The notes: generated by a model from the letters alone, not told the origin. 64,000 nt of DNA from Diplonema papillatum (GCA_030068145.1 JAPJBO010000228.1:208306-272305); one strand, 5' to 3'; shown: positions 1-9,904, counted from the first letter of the stretch. Translations and numbers: made by a program.

Positions 1-3000
1 TCCAGCTACCTCCGTGGATATGCTGAACAAGTGGAACGAGGGTCAAGTTACTGACTTCAACTTTGACAATGCAGCCAGTGACCCGCTACTAGACAAGGCA
101 TTGGAGGATCAAATGCGCGATCAGGATTCTATCATTGCAGCCTCTGCCGTGTTGCTCCGGAGTAGGTGTGCAAGCCGTACATATTTTGCCGCGTACTTTT
201 AGTGATCTGTGGTAGCTTTATAAACATGGAACTGCAGTACCTCCGGGAGGGGCTCAACTCTGACCACTATTGTTTTCTATTTTTTGACGGCGCAAACATC
301 GCGGAAATTGTGAAGAACAGGTACTCAAGAGGGCACTCAACAAACTCAGGTCGGTACCGCAGCGAAGTGGATGTCTAGCGCGGTTGCTGGCATGGGAGGG
401 TCTTGCTGAATTGCTTGCGGACACCGATGCCACAGTCGCAGCGCAGTTTATTCTTGCTCTGAGGCTGGCTTTGGACGCGCAAAACGTTGTGCAACAGTCT
501 GATGTCATTTCCGTCGTGAGCCTTCTGACTCACAGGGAAAACGAATTCGCATGGCACCAGCTTCTGGAAGCTACTTCGGACGACGGTTTGGTCCCTCCAC
601 TGTCTAGTTGGTACGAAGAGCGCACCCTTTACGGAGTAGGCGAAGCCGTCGTGACTCAGGTGTCAGACCCAACGCAGGCAGTGCCAACTGCGCAAGTTTG
701 GGAGCCAATTGAGAGTCTGCACGAGTTGTCGTCGGTTGTCAAGTGCGACATCCTCGAAAGCTTTGCAAAAACGCAGTACTCAACGCGCTTGCGCTACCTG
801 CTTGCGAACCCGAGCGACGCGGTGCCGTGGGTGCCCCACACGATCCTGACGATCTTCAAGCATCTGTCCCTGTCCAAAACGGCATCCGCAGCCCTTTCCG
901 CAGCACCGAGCCTTATCGAAACGCTGACAAACATCATCACGCCTTGCGCAGCTGCTGATGCTTCCCTGGCTCAAGTCACTGAGCCCGCACTGCACACGCT
1001 TAACAACTTGGCCAAGGGTTCCATCGAAGCAGCCCGGATAATCTCAGACGTCGGTGCGTTCGCCTCAGCAGTGGCCATTGTACAGGCTATCGGCGAGGTG
1101 ACACATGAGTTGACGGCATGGCAACTTTCTGTGTGCCAAGCCGCACTTCGCCTGTTGCGCACGTCGATTTTCCTCAACCATTCGACTGCGGACACAGTGC
1201 CCAACCTCTTCGGTTCGCTGTGCCTGTTGGCCCGCCTTCACGTCGTGGAAGCAATTCTTTTAATAGACGCGCACTGCGCGACACACTCGCTGCTCAGCGC
1301 CAAGTCGGGGCTGCAGGAGAATGACCCCTTACAAGTGGGATTTCTCGACTTTGCGGTTCGAGACTGTCCTGCCATAGCAGCGACACTGCTCGAAAAAGTG
1401 AAGGCAGGAGACAGTGCCAGCAAGAGCAAGGCCTTCTTGTTCGCCTCAGCCGCCACGTCGCTGCTGGCGCATGCGGTGCGTGCCATGCCGGTCACTGTGA
1501 GCTTGATGGAAAACGTGTCTGGTGCGATGCACGCGCTTGCTGTGGATGGGTTCGAAGTCGAACGCAACGGCATCAACTTTCCCCTCGCTTTGTGCAAAGA
1601 CTACGATGTCAGCCCGAAAAGCAGGCCATCCGCACCAAGGTGGCCGGAGCTGACAGATCAAGAAGAACTGCGTGTAGCCCGTACGAGGTACCACTTCGTG
1701 TTCTTACGTCTCTGCTCGCTTGTCGGTGATCCATCTAAAAAGTTAGTAGCTGCGCTTGCATCTTCTGCGCGTGCTTTTGTGTCGCGTGTGCAAGGTTGTG
1801 TGACACCGCTTGTCGTTGCATTGAGTAAGCAATCTGGTAACCGGGCTTACAGACACGCTTGCCTGCCAAAACGCGATTCTCGGATCCACTCTTCCATTCT
1901 GAAGTCGGAAATCGAGCTCGTAGTAACTCTGCTGTGCAGTGAAATGTTTGCCGCTGACGAAAAAAATGTGAATACTACAGCACGAGCAGTTATCCTCTTC
2001 AATTTGACCGTGTACTTGCAGCCGACGATGGGCAGGCTTTTTACGGAAATCTTGGAAACCGTAATCGAGAAGCCTAAAGCTGCCCTCCTGCATTATTTGA
2101 AAGGAACATACATCGAGGAGCCGCTCTCGTTTTTGCGGCTGTCCATATCGGTCACAGACCCAGCGGGTACTAACCAGCCTCAATTAAACGACGAGAATCC
2201 GGCATTGCAAGGCCGAGGTGTTGGGGGCACACCCGCTCTGTACACTTCATATCGGCCGGGTAGATTGGAACCGCAAGTGGAATGGATTTTTGCTCCTGCT
2301 GCTGATGTGCCTGAGGATGAGGCGGTTGGAAGGATGCTTCGAGTGAAGACAAGACGTCCCGTAACACCTGCTGTTTTGCTGCAATGGGCTGCGTGGGTCT
2401 CGAGTTTAGCCAGTGGGTATGGAAACATGACGTTCCTCGCAAACGTCGACTGGAGGGAGGCTGCACTGCGCTGCGCAGGCGTCTTTGCATCTTGCTCATC
2501 TCATCCCAGTGTATCCAGCAGCGTATATCAGGGTCTGACAGACTTTTTGAAGTGGACCCTCCGGCGCAGGCACGAGCCCCATGCATCGAACTGGACATCG
2601 CGCCTTGGTGAACCCCCCCTGACCGCTTTGAACCGTGCCCTTCACGTGTATGAACACGAAGCAGGTGGCGACGCAACATTTTCGGCTTTGTGCCTTGTGT
2701 TCTTACACCCAGGGTTTCCCGAGAATTTTTCAAATGCGGTGCTCCGCGTGTTGGCCGCACCGCAGCTATGCCACCTTGCAGGAACGTGCTTTGGAGCCCG
2801 CTCAGGTGACGGTGACCGTGTCGCATCTTTGTTTATGGGGTTGCCTTTGTATTTGGGCAACGAATTCGCCAACGACGAGCAAGCCCGCGACGGTTGCAGG
2901 ATGCTTTCTGCAAGAGGTGAAGTTAACCCAGCAAACGTCCTCCACCTGCGCTGCGTTCACCAGCTGGCGCAATACCTATTCGAAGATACGGGCGAGTTGT

Positions 3001-3245
3001 CATTCACAGCAGCCGACCTTCTGGGCGTGCTTTCCCCTTCAGCGTTGAGGAACGTGACCTTATATGATCCAAGGCCTCCGATACCCATTGGCGAAATCGA
3101 AGAAAACCCTTCCAAGGTGATTGAAGCCTACCTAGCAACCAGGCTGCGTGACACAGACTTTGATGAATACACGCGGAACAAAAGGGCAAATGTGCAGGCA
3201 CTGAACCTCTCAGCCTATAGGGCTGCCTTCCTACCAAAGGAGTAA
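1..3245 (+). CDS. RPAP1/MINIYO-like protein, C-terminal part (5' end outside window)
   Basis: A partial exon (bases 2-161, open from the window edge) joins a second exon at 379. The intron 162-378 starts GTAGGT and ends CTAG, and the joined frame stays open for about 1,000 codons to a TAA at 3243-3245. The protein is an all-helical, Leu/Ala-rich solenoid. The stretch around codons 138-180 of the long exon (TRLRYLLAN, then a Leu-rich repeat ending APSLIETL) resembles the C-terminal helical region of RPAP1/MINIYO proteins, which help assemble and import RNA polymerase II. That resemblance is from memory of the family, not a search. The N-terminal RPAP1 signature domains would lie upstream of the window. 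It could instead be another ARM/HEAT-like solenoid protein. It is convergent with the minus-strand gene that follows. Confidence 0.6.
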
Positions 3246-3467
3246 TAGGAAGATTATGTCTGAGCCAATGTAACCCGAACTCGGCCCTCACGTTAGCGAG
3301 CGTTCAACCGAATTTGCAATCTCTTCCTCCTACCTAGCTCATCGAGGCGCTGCGCGCAGGTTCCATCATCCTGTCGTTTTTTCTCTCCTTCTCTTGCGGT
3401 TTGAGCATCGTGTCGAAATATGTGAACGAGATACCAGAACCTGGGGTAGAAAGACTATGTATTTAAT
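3246..3467. other. intergenic / 3' UTR between convergent genes
   Basis: About 220 bases follow the RPAP1-like stop codon. They have no open frame of note and no repeat that I recognise. They probably hold the 3' UTR and the polyadenylation region of the plus-strand gene. Confidence 0.4.
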
Positions 3468-4510
3468 TTAGCTAAGGGTGTTCTGACTTTTTTTTTGTTT
3501 CTGGTCCCCGCCCCCCCAAGAAATCTGTACGCACGCACGCAACAAATAAATAGCCAAAAAAACTAGGGCATATAAAGGCGTTTTTCTCTGAGCCTCTGCT
3601 TCATTAAGGCGTCGCATCTGTCGTGGTTGACTCTGAGACTGCGATGTGGCGGGACGGCGGTTTCTGAGCAGAGACTCGTTGATCAACATTTTCGCAGGGT
3701 GCAGTCCACGTTGTCGACACAGATCACAGATCTTTTGAATCGTACTGCACTTCCGTTGTAGAGAGTCGTCAGGTTCAAGGTCCACTCGACATGGGCAGTA
3801 CAGGACATCCCTCCCTTGGTGGCAAACACGGATGACAGCTTGATCTCACTAGCATTGTCTCGGCCTCCTCAGGAACTGTCAATGTGCAATGTAATGTGTT
3901 TCCTCGATGAGCACCCTGGTGAAGCTTGGCTTGGGATACACTTGCCCGGAAGATTCCGCGAAATCTGCTACACATTGGGCACTTAATAGGCTGGTGCAGA
4001 TTCTGTATCTTGATGAAGGCCGATTGGTGCGCCTCGGTGCAGCGGGCGACGGTCGGAAGGTGTCCTCATGACCGATGTCAGCTTTGTCAAACACCCCCTC
4101 AAATCTTCCTCAGCAATACAAGTGTTGGGCACTCGAGGAGGTCGGCTTTGTCGACAATGAGAGGACAGCTTGTATCCTCGCAGCTCCGCAGGTTGACAAG
4201 GCGGGGATGAATTTGCTCCACCGTGGGCCTTCCAGAGTTCCATGACCCTGTTGCTGCCTTCTGCTTCTTCTTCCTTGCTCACCATAGGACTGCTGATACC
4301 AAACTTCTCCTGGACGTACGCAAGAAGAGATGCCTGCTCGGCTGCGGTATCCTCATTTAATACAACTACCGGTTGTCTGCTGTATTGAGCGGTCCCAAGA
4401 CGGGCTTTGATAGCCTCCAGAGCGTTCATACAGCGTTCACAGCGTTCTCTGTAGCTGTGGCCTGGTGCTGTTCTGAACACACTGAGAGCGCGTGCTTTAG
4501 AACCTTCCAC
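3468..4510 (-). CDS. unrecognised minus-strand gene, probably multi-exon
   Basis: Several minus-strand open stretches look like exons rather than noise. The longest runs from about 4510 down to 3983 and carries a Cys pair (RCERC), then QPVVVLNEDTAAEQASLL and a Cys-containing tail. A further stretch at 3785-3468 contains ICDLCRQRGLHPAKMLINE. The first stretch does not begin with ATG (GTG at 4510), so the true 5' end is upstream or in another exon. I could not connect the pieces with consistent splice sites and recognise no family. The paired cysteines suggest small zinc-binding sites, but this is a guess. Confidence 0.35.
3476..3538. repeat. short dispersed repeat shared with 9787-9837
   Basis: Two blocks occur here and just outside the right end of Element 1. 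The block GAAATCTGTACGCACGC (3522-3538) is in the same orientation at 9788-9804. The preceding block (3476-3511, ending TTTCTGGTCCCC) is present in inverted orientation at 9802-9837 with few changes. Confidence 0.6.
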
Positions 4511-4609
4511 AGCACGACGAGACAGAGGCGAACCGACCAGTTTGTAACGTTGTGGTCAGTTCTTGTGCAAATTATCTTTTTCTTGGATTACACCCTGAAG
4601 ACGTTATGC

Positions 4610-4993
4610 CTGCCCTACGCCGCGCCCGTGGCGGCGCGGAAGCTGAACAAGTACTCGTTCGTGCTGCAGGGGAGCCACAGCAAAGTCGTGGTGTTGGAGG
4701 ACAGCGGGAAGGTCGTGGCGCACAATCTGTACTCCGCCGAAGGTTGCAGCACGACGAGCGTCGATGAGGGTATTGTGTCCCTGTGCAGGGCGGTGCGGCG
4801 GGTGTCGGACGCCGCCGGCGTCGCGCTGCCCCACGACGTGAAGACGACGCACCTCGCGCTCGCCGAAGGCGACAACGACGAGTGGCCGATGCAGATGCGC
4901 AGCCTGGTCCAGAACTTCGGCGCGATCCTCGTCCACTTCCAGAAATACCTCCGCCCCGCCGAGAGCAAGGAGACGCAGCCCCCGCTCCGCTAG
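4610..4993 (+). pseudogene. N-acetylglucosamine kinase-like (BadF/BcrA-type ATPase) N-terminal fragment
   Basis: This open frame ends at TAG 4991-4993. GSHSKVVVLEDSGKVVA resembles the phosphate-1 segment of GlcNAc kinases (GGTHS followed by a beta hairpin). It is followed, as in that family, by a helix with a conserved Gly, an AAGV helix end and an acidic loop before a second strand. Only about 125 residues remain, whereas the family has about 340, and there is no ATP-binding second lobe. The stretch is much richer in G and C than its surroundings and its upstream side overlaps the minus-strand gene without an obvious start. I read it as a truncated or exon-sized remnant; the family assignment is by pattern only. 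Confidence 0.4.
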
Positions 4994-5040
4994 TGGGGCG
5001 ACCGGATACTCCTCGGAGAGATGGTCCCTGCACTCTAACT

Positions 5041-5072
5041 CGTCTCTCTCTCTCTCTCTCTCTCTTTTTTTT
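5041..5072. repeat. (TC)n tract followed by T8
   Basis: A simple CT dinucleotide tract followed by eight T sits directly against the left end of Element 1. The T run matches the T5 that ends both B repeats of the element, so it may be part of the insertion or recombination site. Confidence 0.8.
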
Positions 5073-5206
5073 AGTACTAACAATCTTGTGGGTTGCCCTT
5101 CAATGTATTGTGCAGGCTAAAAACACGTAGGCAGCGTGTTTTGGTGGTTGATCAGAATTCCTTACCTGAATACACACAGGGTAAATACAAGTGGGAAAAC
5201 GATCAA
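5073..5206 (+). repeat. Element 1 split direct repeat A1
   Basis: Starts AGTACTAACAATCTTG and matches 9600-9733 nearly base for base. The bases after it, CCGGCACGCACAAC, resemble the beginning of the B repeat, as expected if A1 was formed at an A-B junction. Confidence 0.9.
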
Positions 5207-5238
5207 CCGGCACGCACAACAAAGATATAATCTTAGAA

Positions 5239-6270
5239 ATGGCTGAGCTGCTCAAGTCGAAAGACGACTGCGTCCCGGATGCCGTTGACTGGGAGGAGGT
5301 CAAGCTGAGTGCCTTCCCGGAAAACGCGGCTACAGCGGCGAGGGATGGAGACTGCGTGTTCGCGGACTGCTCCACAGTGCACGGGCCGGATAGCACGGCT
5401 TGTGCTAGATGCGGGGGGGTCACGACGCCCACGTGTATCAGAAGCTTCGTGAAGCCGGCGGCTGCGGCTGCAAAGTTTCTCCCCGTGGCTTCGGCTGCGG
5501 CGTGGGTATGCCCACCGTGCCTTTGGGCGGTAGGGCAAGGGGCTCTGATGGTCCTCCCACGTGACGTCGGCTCGGACACTCTGAGCGAGGCGGGAACGAA
5601 CCCACCAGATGTGGGAAAAGTCCTTGGTGCTGATCACCAGGACGAAACCGTTCGCGCTCTCGGTTCAGAGGCTGCCGTCCTGAGGGCCCAGATGGCCAGC
5701 CTGATGGCACTCAACAACAGCCTCCGGCAGAGGCTAGACGAGCAGCAACTAGCGGTTGTGCCCGTCAACCTGGACATCCGGCGCGCAGTGTGCTGGGGGC
5801 CGTACGTGGCCACACCGTCCGGGTGCCAACAGATCCTTGCCAAGCTCAAGGAGAGGTACGGTCCTTTCCTGGAGGACCCCTCGGAGACTGGCTCGCACAG
5901 CGACCAGGAACGTCGCGTCATTTGGCAAGCTATGCTTGCGTTGCTGGTGGACGGCAGGTGGACGGAGAGCTGCTTGCCGGCAGTACATGTACTGCTGGTT
6001 CGATTGGAGGCTCTCCGCCTATGGAGTCGCGAAGCGACGTTTCTGGTCGGTGTCGCGAAGGCCTCGGCCTACGAGCGGACCTTGGCCGGCGTAGACTGGC
6101 AGGCCTTCGACGATGAAGTCGTGCGCAGGGCGAAAAGGGCCGTCGCGGACTCCGACTTAGTGAAGGAAGCACTAAGGAAGGAGCGGAACAAAGGAGCGGA
6201 GAAGGAGAGCAGGAAGCGCGGGGCTGGGAAGGGCGCGGAGTACCCGAGGGCCAAAGTGGCAAAAAAGTGA
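5239..6270 (+). CDS. Element 1 gag-like protein
   Basis: 343 codons from the first in-frame ATG (5239), just after the A1 repeat, to TGA 6268-6270. The N-terminal third has a Cys-rich cluster (CVFADC, then CARCGG, TPTCIRS and VCPPC) that could bind zinc like a PHD/RING-type treble clef. A leucine- and glutamine-rich helix follows (LRAQMASLMALNNSLRQRL), probably a coiled coil. The C-terminus is strongly basic (repeated KE/KR and GKGAEYPRAKVAKK). This is the layout of a nucleic-acid-binding structural protein of a retroelement. The recombinase continues in the same frame directly after the TGA. Confidence 0.7.
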   Translation: MAELLKSKDDCVPDAVDWEEVKLSAFPENAATAARDGDCVFADCSTVHGPDSTACARCGGVTTPTCIRSFVKPAAAAAKFLPVASAAAWVCPPCLWAVGQGALMVLPRDVGSDTLSEAGTNPPDVGKVLGADHQDETVRALGSEAAVLRAQMASLMALNNSLRQRLDEQQLAVVPVNLDIRRAVCWGPYVATPSGCQQILAKLKERYGPFLEDPSETGSHSDQERRVIWQAMLALLVDGRWTESCLPAVHVLLVRLEALRLWSREATFLVGVAKASAYERTLAGVDWQAFDDEVVRRAKRAVADSDLVKEALRKERNKGAEKESRKRGAGKGAEYPRAKVAKK

Positions 6271-7197
6271 CTGAAAGTCGCAAACTCGGGGGAGAGAGTC
6301 TTCGACGGCCTCATCGAAGCCTTCCGGCCGCGAAAGCGGGACTACGAGGTAGACCCCGAGGAGGTACCGGCCTTATGCCAACGCACGTCGAACCGTCTGA
6401 TACGGGCGTACAAGGACGCGGGCCCCATGATATCGGTCATGAAAAGGGCTCGTCTGTTCTCGGAGCGGGTGAGAACCCTCCACCCAGAAATTTCGCCGGG
6501 CTTCAGTTTTCTGATGTGGGCTACACGGAAACTAGAGAACGGAGAGATCTCCAGCAGATCAGCCATGCAGTACCTGACGTACAAAGCCATGGCGGAGATC
6601 GAGTCTACAGCGGCTTTCAAAAAGTCCCTGACGGACAATGTCGACCAAGGAGAAAGGCAGATCGCAATCCACGACAACCTGCCCGGGTCGACAGCGATAT
6701 GGGCTGTAGTCAGGGGGCAGAACTCCCAGGTACACAGCGCGGCCTTGGCACTACAATGGTGTACGGCTGCACGGTTCATCGACCTGCACAGAATCAAGGT
6801 CAGACACCTGATCCAAAAGCCCGAGTGCACTCTGATAGTGTACATCGGAGGGAAAACGGACAGGAGAGGCACTGGTCAGGGGCTGATGGTCCCGAACAAC
6901 AGCCGGTTCTTGAGGACAGTCGTCGAGTGGGGTGCCCAGAAGGCACTCTCTCAGGACGACAGTCTGCTGCCGGGACTAAACCGGGCGGCGTACAACGCGT
7001 TTCTGATGAAACACCTACGCATGACGTCGCACAAAGTCCGACATGCAGCACTCACCGAGGTGGCGAGCAAGTTTGGAGAGGAGGCGGCCGTCCTCGCAGG
7101 ACGGCACAAGAACAGGGAATCAACCCGCAGGTATATTCCGATGGAGACATGGGCACCTGTAGCGGGGACGAGAAGCGCTCTGTCGGCCCTCTTGTAA
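6271..7197 (+). CDS. Element 1 tyrosine recombinase
   Basis: An open frame of 308 codons ending in TAA (7195-7197). It follows the gag stop without changing frame, and its first internal ATG is at 6427. Catalytic residues are visible in family order: Arg in CTAARFIDLH, a Lys-bearing turn (IGGKTDRRG), His-x-x-Arg in SHKVRHA, then His and the nucleophile Tyr in GRHKNRESTRRYI. The N-terminal part looks like the helical DNA-binding domain. Tyrosine recombinases in this kind of retrotransposon integrate a circular DNA intermediate and replace the DDE integrase. It may be made by readthrough of the gag TGA or by initiation at 6427. Confidence 0.85.
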   Translation: MKVANSGERVFDGLIEAFRPRKRDYEVDPEEVPALCQRTSNRLIRAYKDAGPMISVMKRARLFSERVRTLHPEISPGFSFLMWATRKLENGEISSRSAMQYLTYKAMAEIESTAAFKKSLTDNVDQGERQIAIHDNLPGSTAIWAVVRGQNSQVHSAALALQWCTAARFIDLHRIKVRHLIQKPECTLIVYIGGKTDRRGTGQGLMVPNNSRFLRTVVEWGAQKALSQDDSLLPGLNRAAYNAFLMKHLRMTSHKVRHAALTEVASKFGEEAAVLAGRHKNRESTRRYIPMETWAPVAGTRSALSALL

Positions 7198-8909
7198 CAG
7201 CTCCCGTTGACCTTGGTGTTGAGGTAGAGTGTCCGCTTCACCCGGCCGGCTGTCCCGAGATAACAGTTCCCTTGAGAATCGTACTCGGCAAGGAGCGGAT
7301 CCAATGCTGGCCGAAGAGTCTGCTCAGCTTGGTGCGGACATATGACTACGTCGACACGTGGTTGAGGCATGTTGGAGGTAGCAGCGCCACCAGGACCAAG
7401 TCGTGCTACGAGGGAGTTATCTCACCTTCTCCCCTGACGTGTATCGACCAGGGTAGTCTTTGCAAGTCTTTTCCTCACCTGCAGCTGAATTTTGCGTGGC
7501 TCGATGCGGTTTTTCTGGGACAGATCGCCGGAAAGGGTGCTAGACGGCTGACGGGCGCACCAAATGAAAAGTTGGGCCCACACTTGGAGCGGCTTGTGGG
7601 CTACGACATCGTAGAGCCCATACCGAGACAGGATGAGGCGCGGTGGTTTCATAGCGCTTTTCTTGTGCAGAAGTCACAGCCGGGTTTACTGCGGTTTATC
7701 CTCGCCTGCCGCAGTATCAATACAGCGACAGAACACCGCGCCGCACCGCCCTGCTCCTTGCCGTCGTATACGGAGATACTGGCAAAGGTCATGGGGGGTG
7801 CGGTCGTTGCAGCGTTCGATTTTAAGAGCTTTTTCTTTCAATTTCGCCTCCCGGAGAAGACCCGAAACTTCTTTTGCCTCCGGATCGGGAGCAGGGTGTT
7901 TCGTATGAAACGATTACCCATGGGTTTCAGGGCAGCACCGCAGCTGGCGCAGGCGGTGGGTGAGGCAATGGCGCGCGAGGCAACGGAGGGTACGTCGGTG
8001 GTGTCGATAGTCTGGATTGACAACACTTTCTTTGCAGGTCCGGAGAGGGAGGTACAGGCGGTGTGTATGCGCTACAGAGATCTCTGCGGGAGGTACGGCA
8101 CGGTGCTTGGTGAGGTCAGTGAGCCGGCGCAGATCGGGACGGGGTTGGGATGGAAGTGGGACCTGCACAACAAAAGGTATTGCCTTGACCCAAAATGGGT
8201 GGAAAAAGTGCGGGTACCAGCGATATCCCTACTCGGAATGGCCGTAGCCCCGATACGGGCTTGGTGGAGGCTAGCAGGATGCCTTATCTGGCGGCAGCAT
8301 GCGCTCGGGCTGCCCCTGGCTGACATTGTCGAAGTTCTCCGCTGGATGTCATCATGCTCGACTCAGAGAGATTCATGGCAGAAAGCGGATTGGGACCGAA
8401 ACGTGTGCATGACGAACAATGTGAGAGACCGCTGGAAGTTGCTCGTGACGCGTATGATACAAAACCCCTGGATGGGATGGAGCCCTCCACCGAGCACCCG
8501 TTTGAAGGGTGTGTCGGATGCGAGCGGAGTCGGCTGGGGTTTCGTGGTGAAGGGAAAGGGAATCTACGGATCCTTTCCGCGGTGCTTGCTGGAAGCGCCT
8601 ATCTTCCTGAAGGAACTGTTCGCGGTCTGGAAGCTGGTCGATATTTCGCTTCAGAAAGCGGCAGGAGTTTGCTTAGAGGTAGACTGTGATAACACGGTAG
8701 TTATCGGTCTGCAGCGACGCGGGTTCTCCCTAGACGCGACGGTACAGGGCTGGCTTACTCTGGTCGAGAATCGTCTTGCTGAGAGGCGTTCCTGCCTTCG
8801 GTTGGCGTACGTCCCTACGGACATGAATGAGGCCGACTGTATCACCAGGCTCCCGGAGCAGCGCTGGTTCTGGTGGAGAGCGGTGCACGGCGTCCCTGGA
8901 CACCGCTGA
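7198..8909 (+). CDS. Element 1 reverse transcriptase - RNase H
   Basis: Lies in the -1 frame relative to gag and recombinase; that frame is already open from 6267, so the true start is uncertain. RT motifs in order: LLRFILACRSIN, motif A AAFDFKSFFFQF (about 7809), motif B LPMGFRAAPQLAQ (about 7914) and motif C SIVWIDNTFFAG (about 8000). RNase H follows with Asp in GVSDASGVGWG, Glu in FLKELFAVW, Asp in EVDCDNTVV and Asp in MNEADCITR. All four RNase H acidic residues are present. Motif C reads IDN where most RTs have DD. The frame ends at TGA 8907-8909. Confidence 0.85.
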
Positions 8910-9562
8910 AGTATTGATCTTACTCTATGGCAAGCACACGATCCTTTGCACTGAATTCGCACAGCATCGCTCCCCCCCTTTTTGCTTTCGCATGCTAGTC
9001 ACTTTTCTCCGAGGGGGTATTCCTTTTTTTTTGGGGCCTCTGTCGGGAGCCCGTGCAGGTTCAGAACGCCTGCTGACTAGGGGCGTGGAGGTTGGGTCCT
9101 TACGAGGCCTGGCTGGGCGGCCATGCCGATCTAGCGTAGGGAATTTGGGCAAGTGCGGCAGACCCGCAGGCTCCCCAAAACCTTACTGGGTAGGGTACAC
9201 CCACTAGCTGTCTAGCTCAAAGGGTTCAGAACACCCGGAGCCTCCAGCGACCAAATCTGTCGGCTCGAAGGGTTCAGAACACCCTAAGCTGGTTGCGGCC
9301 AAAGCTGTCGGCCGTAGGGTTCAGAGACACCCTGAGCCTGTAGCGGCTCGAGCACCGCAGCAATCTAGCGGTTCCGTTTGGCCAAAACGACCAAGGTTCA
9401 GAACACCACGGTCGGTCAATATGGGTTCTGAAAACTCAACGTCGCCCCATGGGACCTCATAGTTCGACAGAGTCGATCCAGAATGAGGTGACTGGCCGCG
9501 GCGAGGTTCGTCCGTGTCCTTCCTACCCGGCGTGATGGAAACAACATCAAATACGCAAAGGG
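8910..9562 (+). other. Element 1 3' untranslated region
   Basis: About 650 bases between the RNase H stop and repeat B1 without a convincing coding frame. The second half contains the spaced GGTTCAGAACACC motifs annotated separately. Confidence 0.6.
9221..9410 (+). repeat. four spaced copies of GGGTTCAGAACACCC
   Basis: Near-identical copies start at about 9222, 9270, 9317 and 9394. The first three are 47-48 bases apart and linked by diverged spacers (for example CTGTCGGC). The motif is a partial palindrome (GGGT...ACCC). Its place just before B1 fits a protein-binding array or an RNA packaging signal; that role is inference. Confidence 0.7.
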
Positions 9563-9770
9563 CCGGCACGCACAAACAAAACGAAGCGCCTGTCTTTTTA
9601 GTACTAACAATCTTGTGGGTTGCCCTTCAATGTATTGTGCAGGCTAAAAAGACGTAGGCAGCGTGTTTTGGTGGTTGATCAGAATTCCTTACCTGAATAC
9701 ACACAGGGTAAATACAAGTGGGAAAACGATCAACCGGCACGCACAAACAAAACGAAGCGCCTGTCTTTTT
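9563..9770 (+). repeat. Element 1 split repeats B1-A2-B2
   Basis: B1 (9563-9599) and B2 (9734-9770) are identical 37-mers starting CCGGCACGCACAAACAAAAC and ending in T5. They flank A2 (9600-9733), which repeats A1. This is the diagnostic right end of a Ngaro-type element. Confidence 0.9.
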
Positions 9771-9904
9771 CCCGGCAATTCTCAGAAATCTGTACGCACG
9801 CGGGACCAGAAACAAAAAACAAAGTCAGAGCACCCTAATCCCGAGCAAAGCCCCGGCAGGAGCGTGGAGCTTCACCAACCGGATCAGTCATTTTCTCGTC
9901 ATCT
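9771..9904. other. right flank of Element 1
   Basis: Holds the dispersed repeat blocks shared with 3476-3538 (9787-9837) and then a short unassigned stretch. No gene is visible. Confidence 0.5.

Larger units (their letters stand above)
5073..9770 (+). mobile_element. Element 1: tyrosine-recombinase retrotransposon with Ngaro-type split direct repeats
   Basis: A 134-base repeat A1 (5073-5206) opens the element. At the right end the order is B1 (9563-9599), A2 (9600-9733), B2 (9734-9770); A1 and A2 match almost perfectly and B1 and B2 are the same 37 bases. This A1-ORFs-B1-A2-B2 layout is the split direct repeat of Ngaro-like elements. Between them lie gag, a tyrosine recombinase and a reverse transcriptase with RNase H, in that order. 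That gene order is the one I know from trypanosomatid VIPER elements rather than DIRS1. Both B copies end in T5 and the left flank has T8, so the recombination core is probably oligo-T. All domains are intact enough to suggest recent activity. Confidence 0.85.

Noticed and set aside
4572-5083. Minus-strand ORFs over the kinase-like fragment
   Set aside because: High GC content opens the antisense frames; the Arg/Ser/Ala composition is that of a shadow frame, and the plus frame has the family-like pattern.
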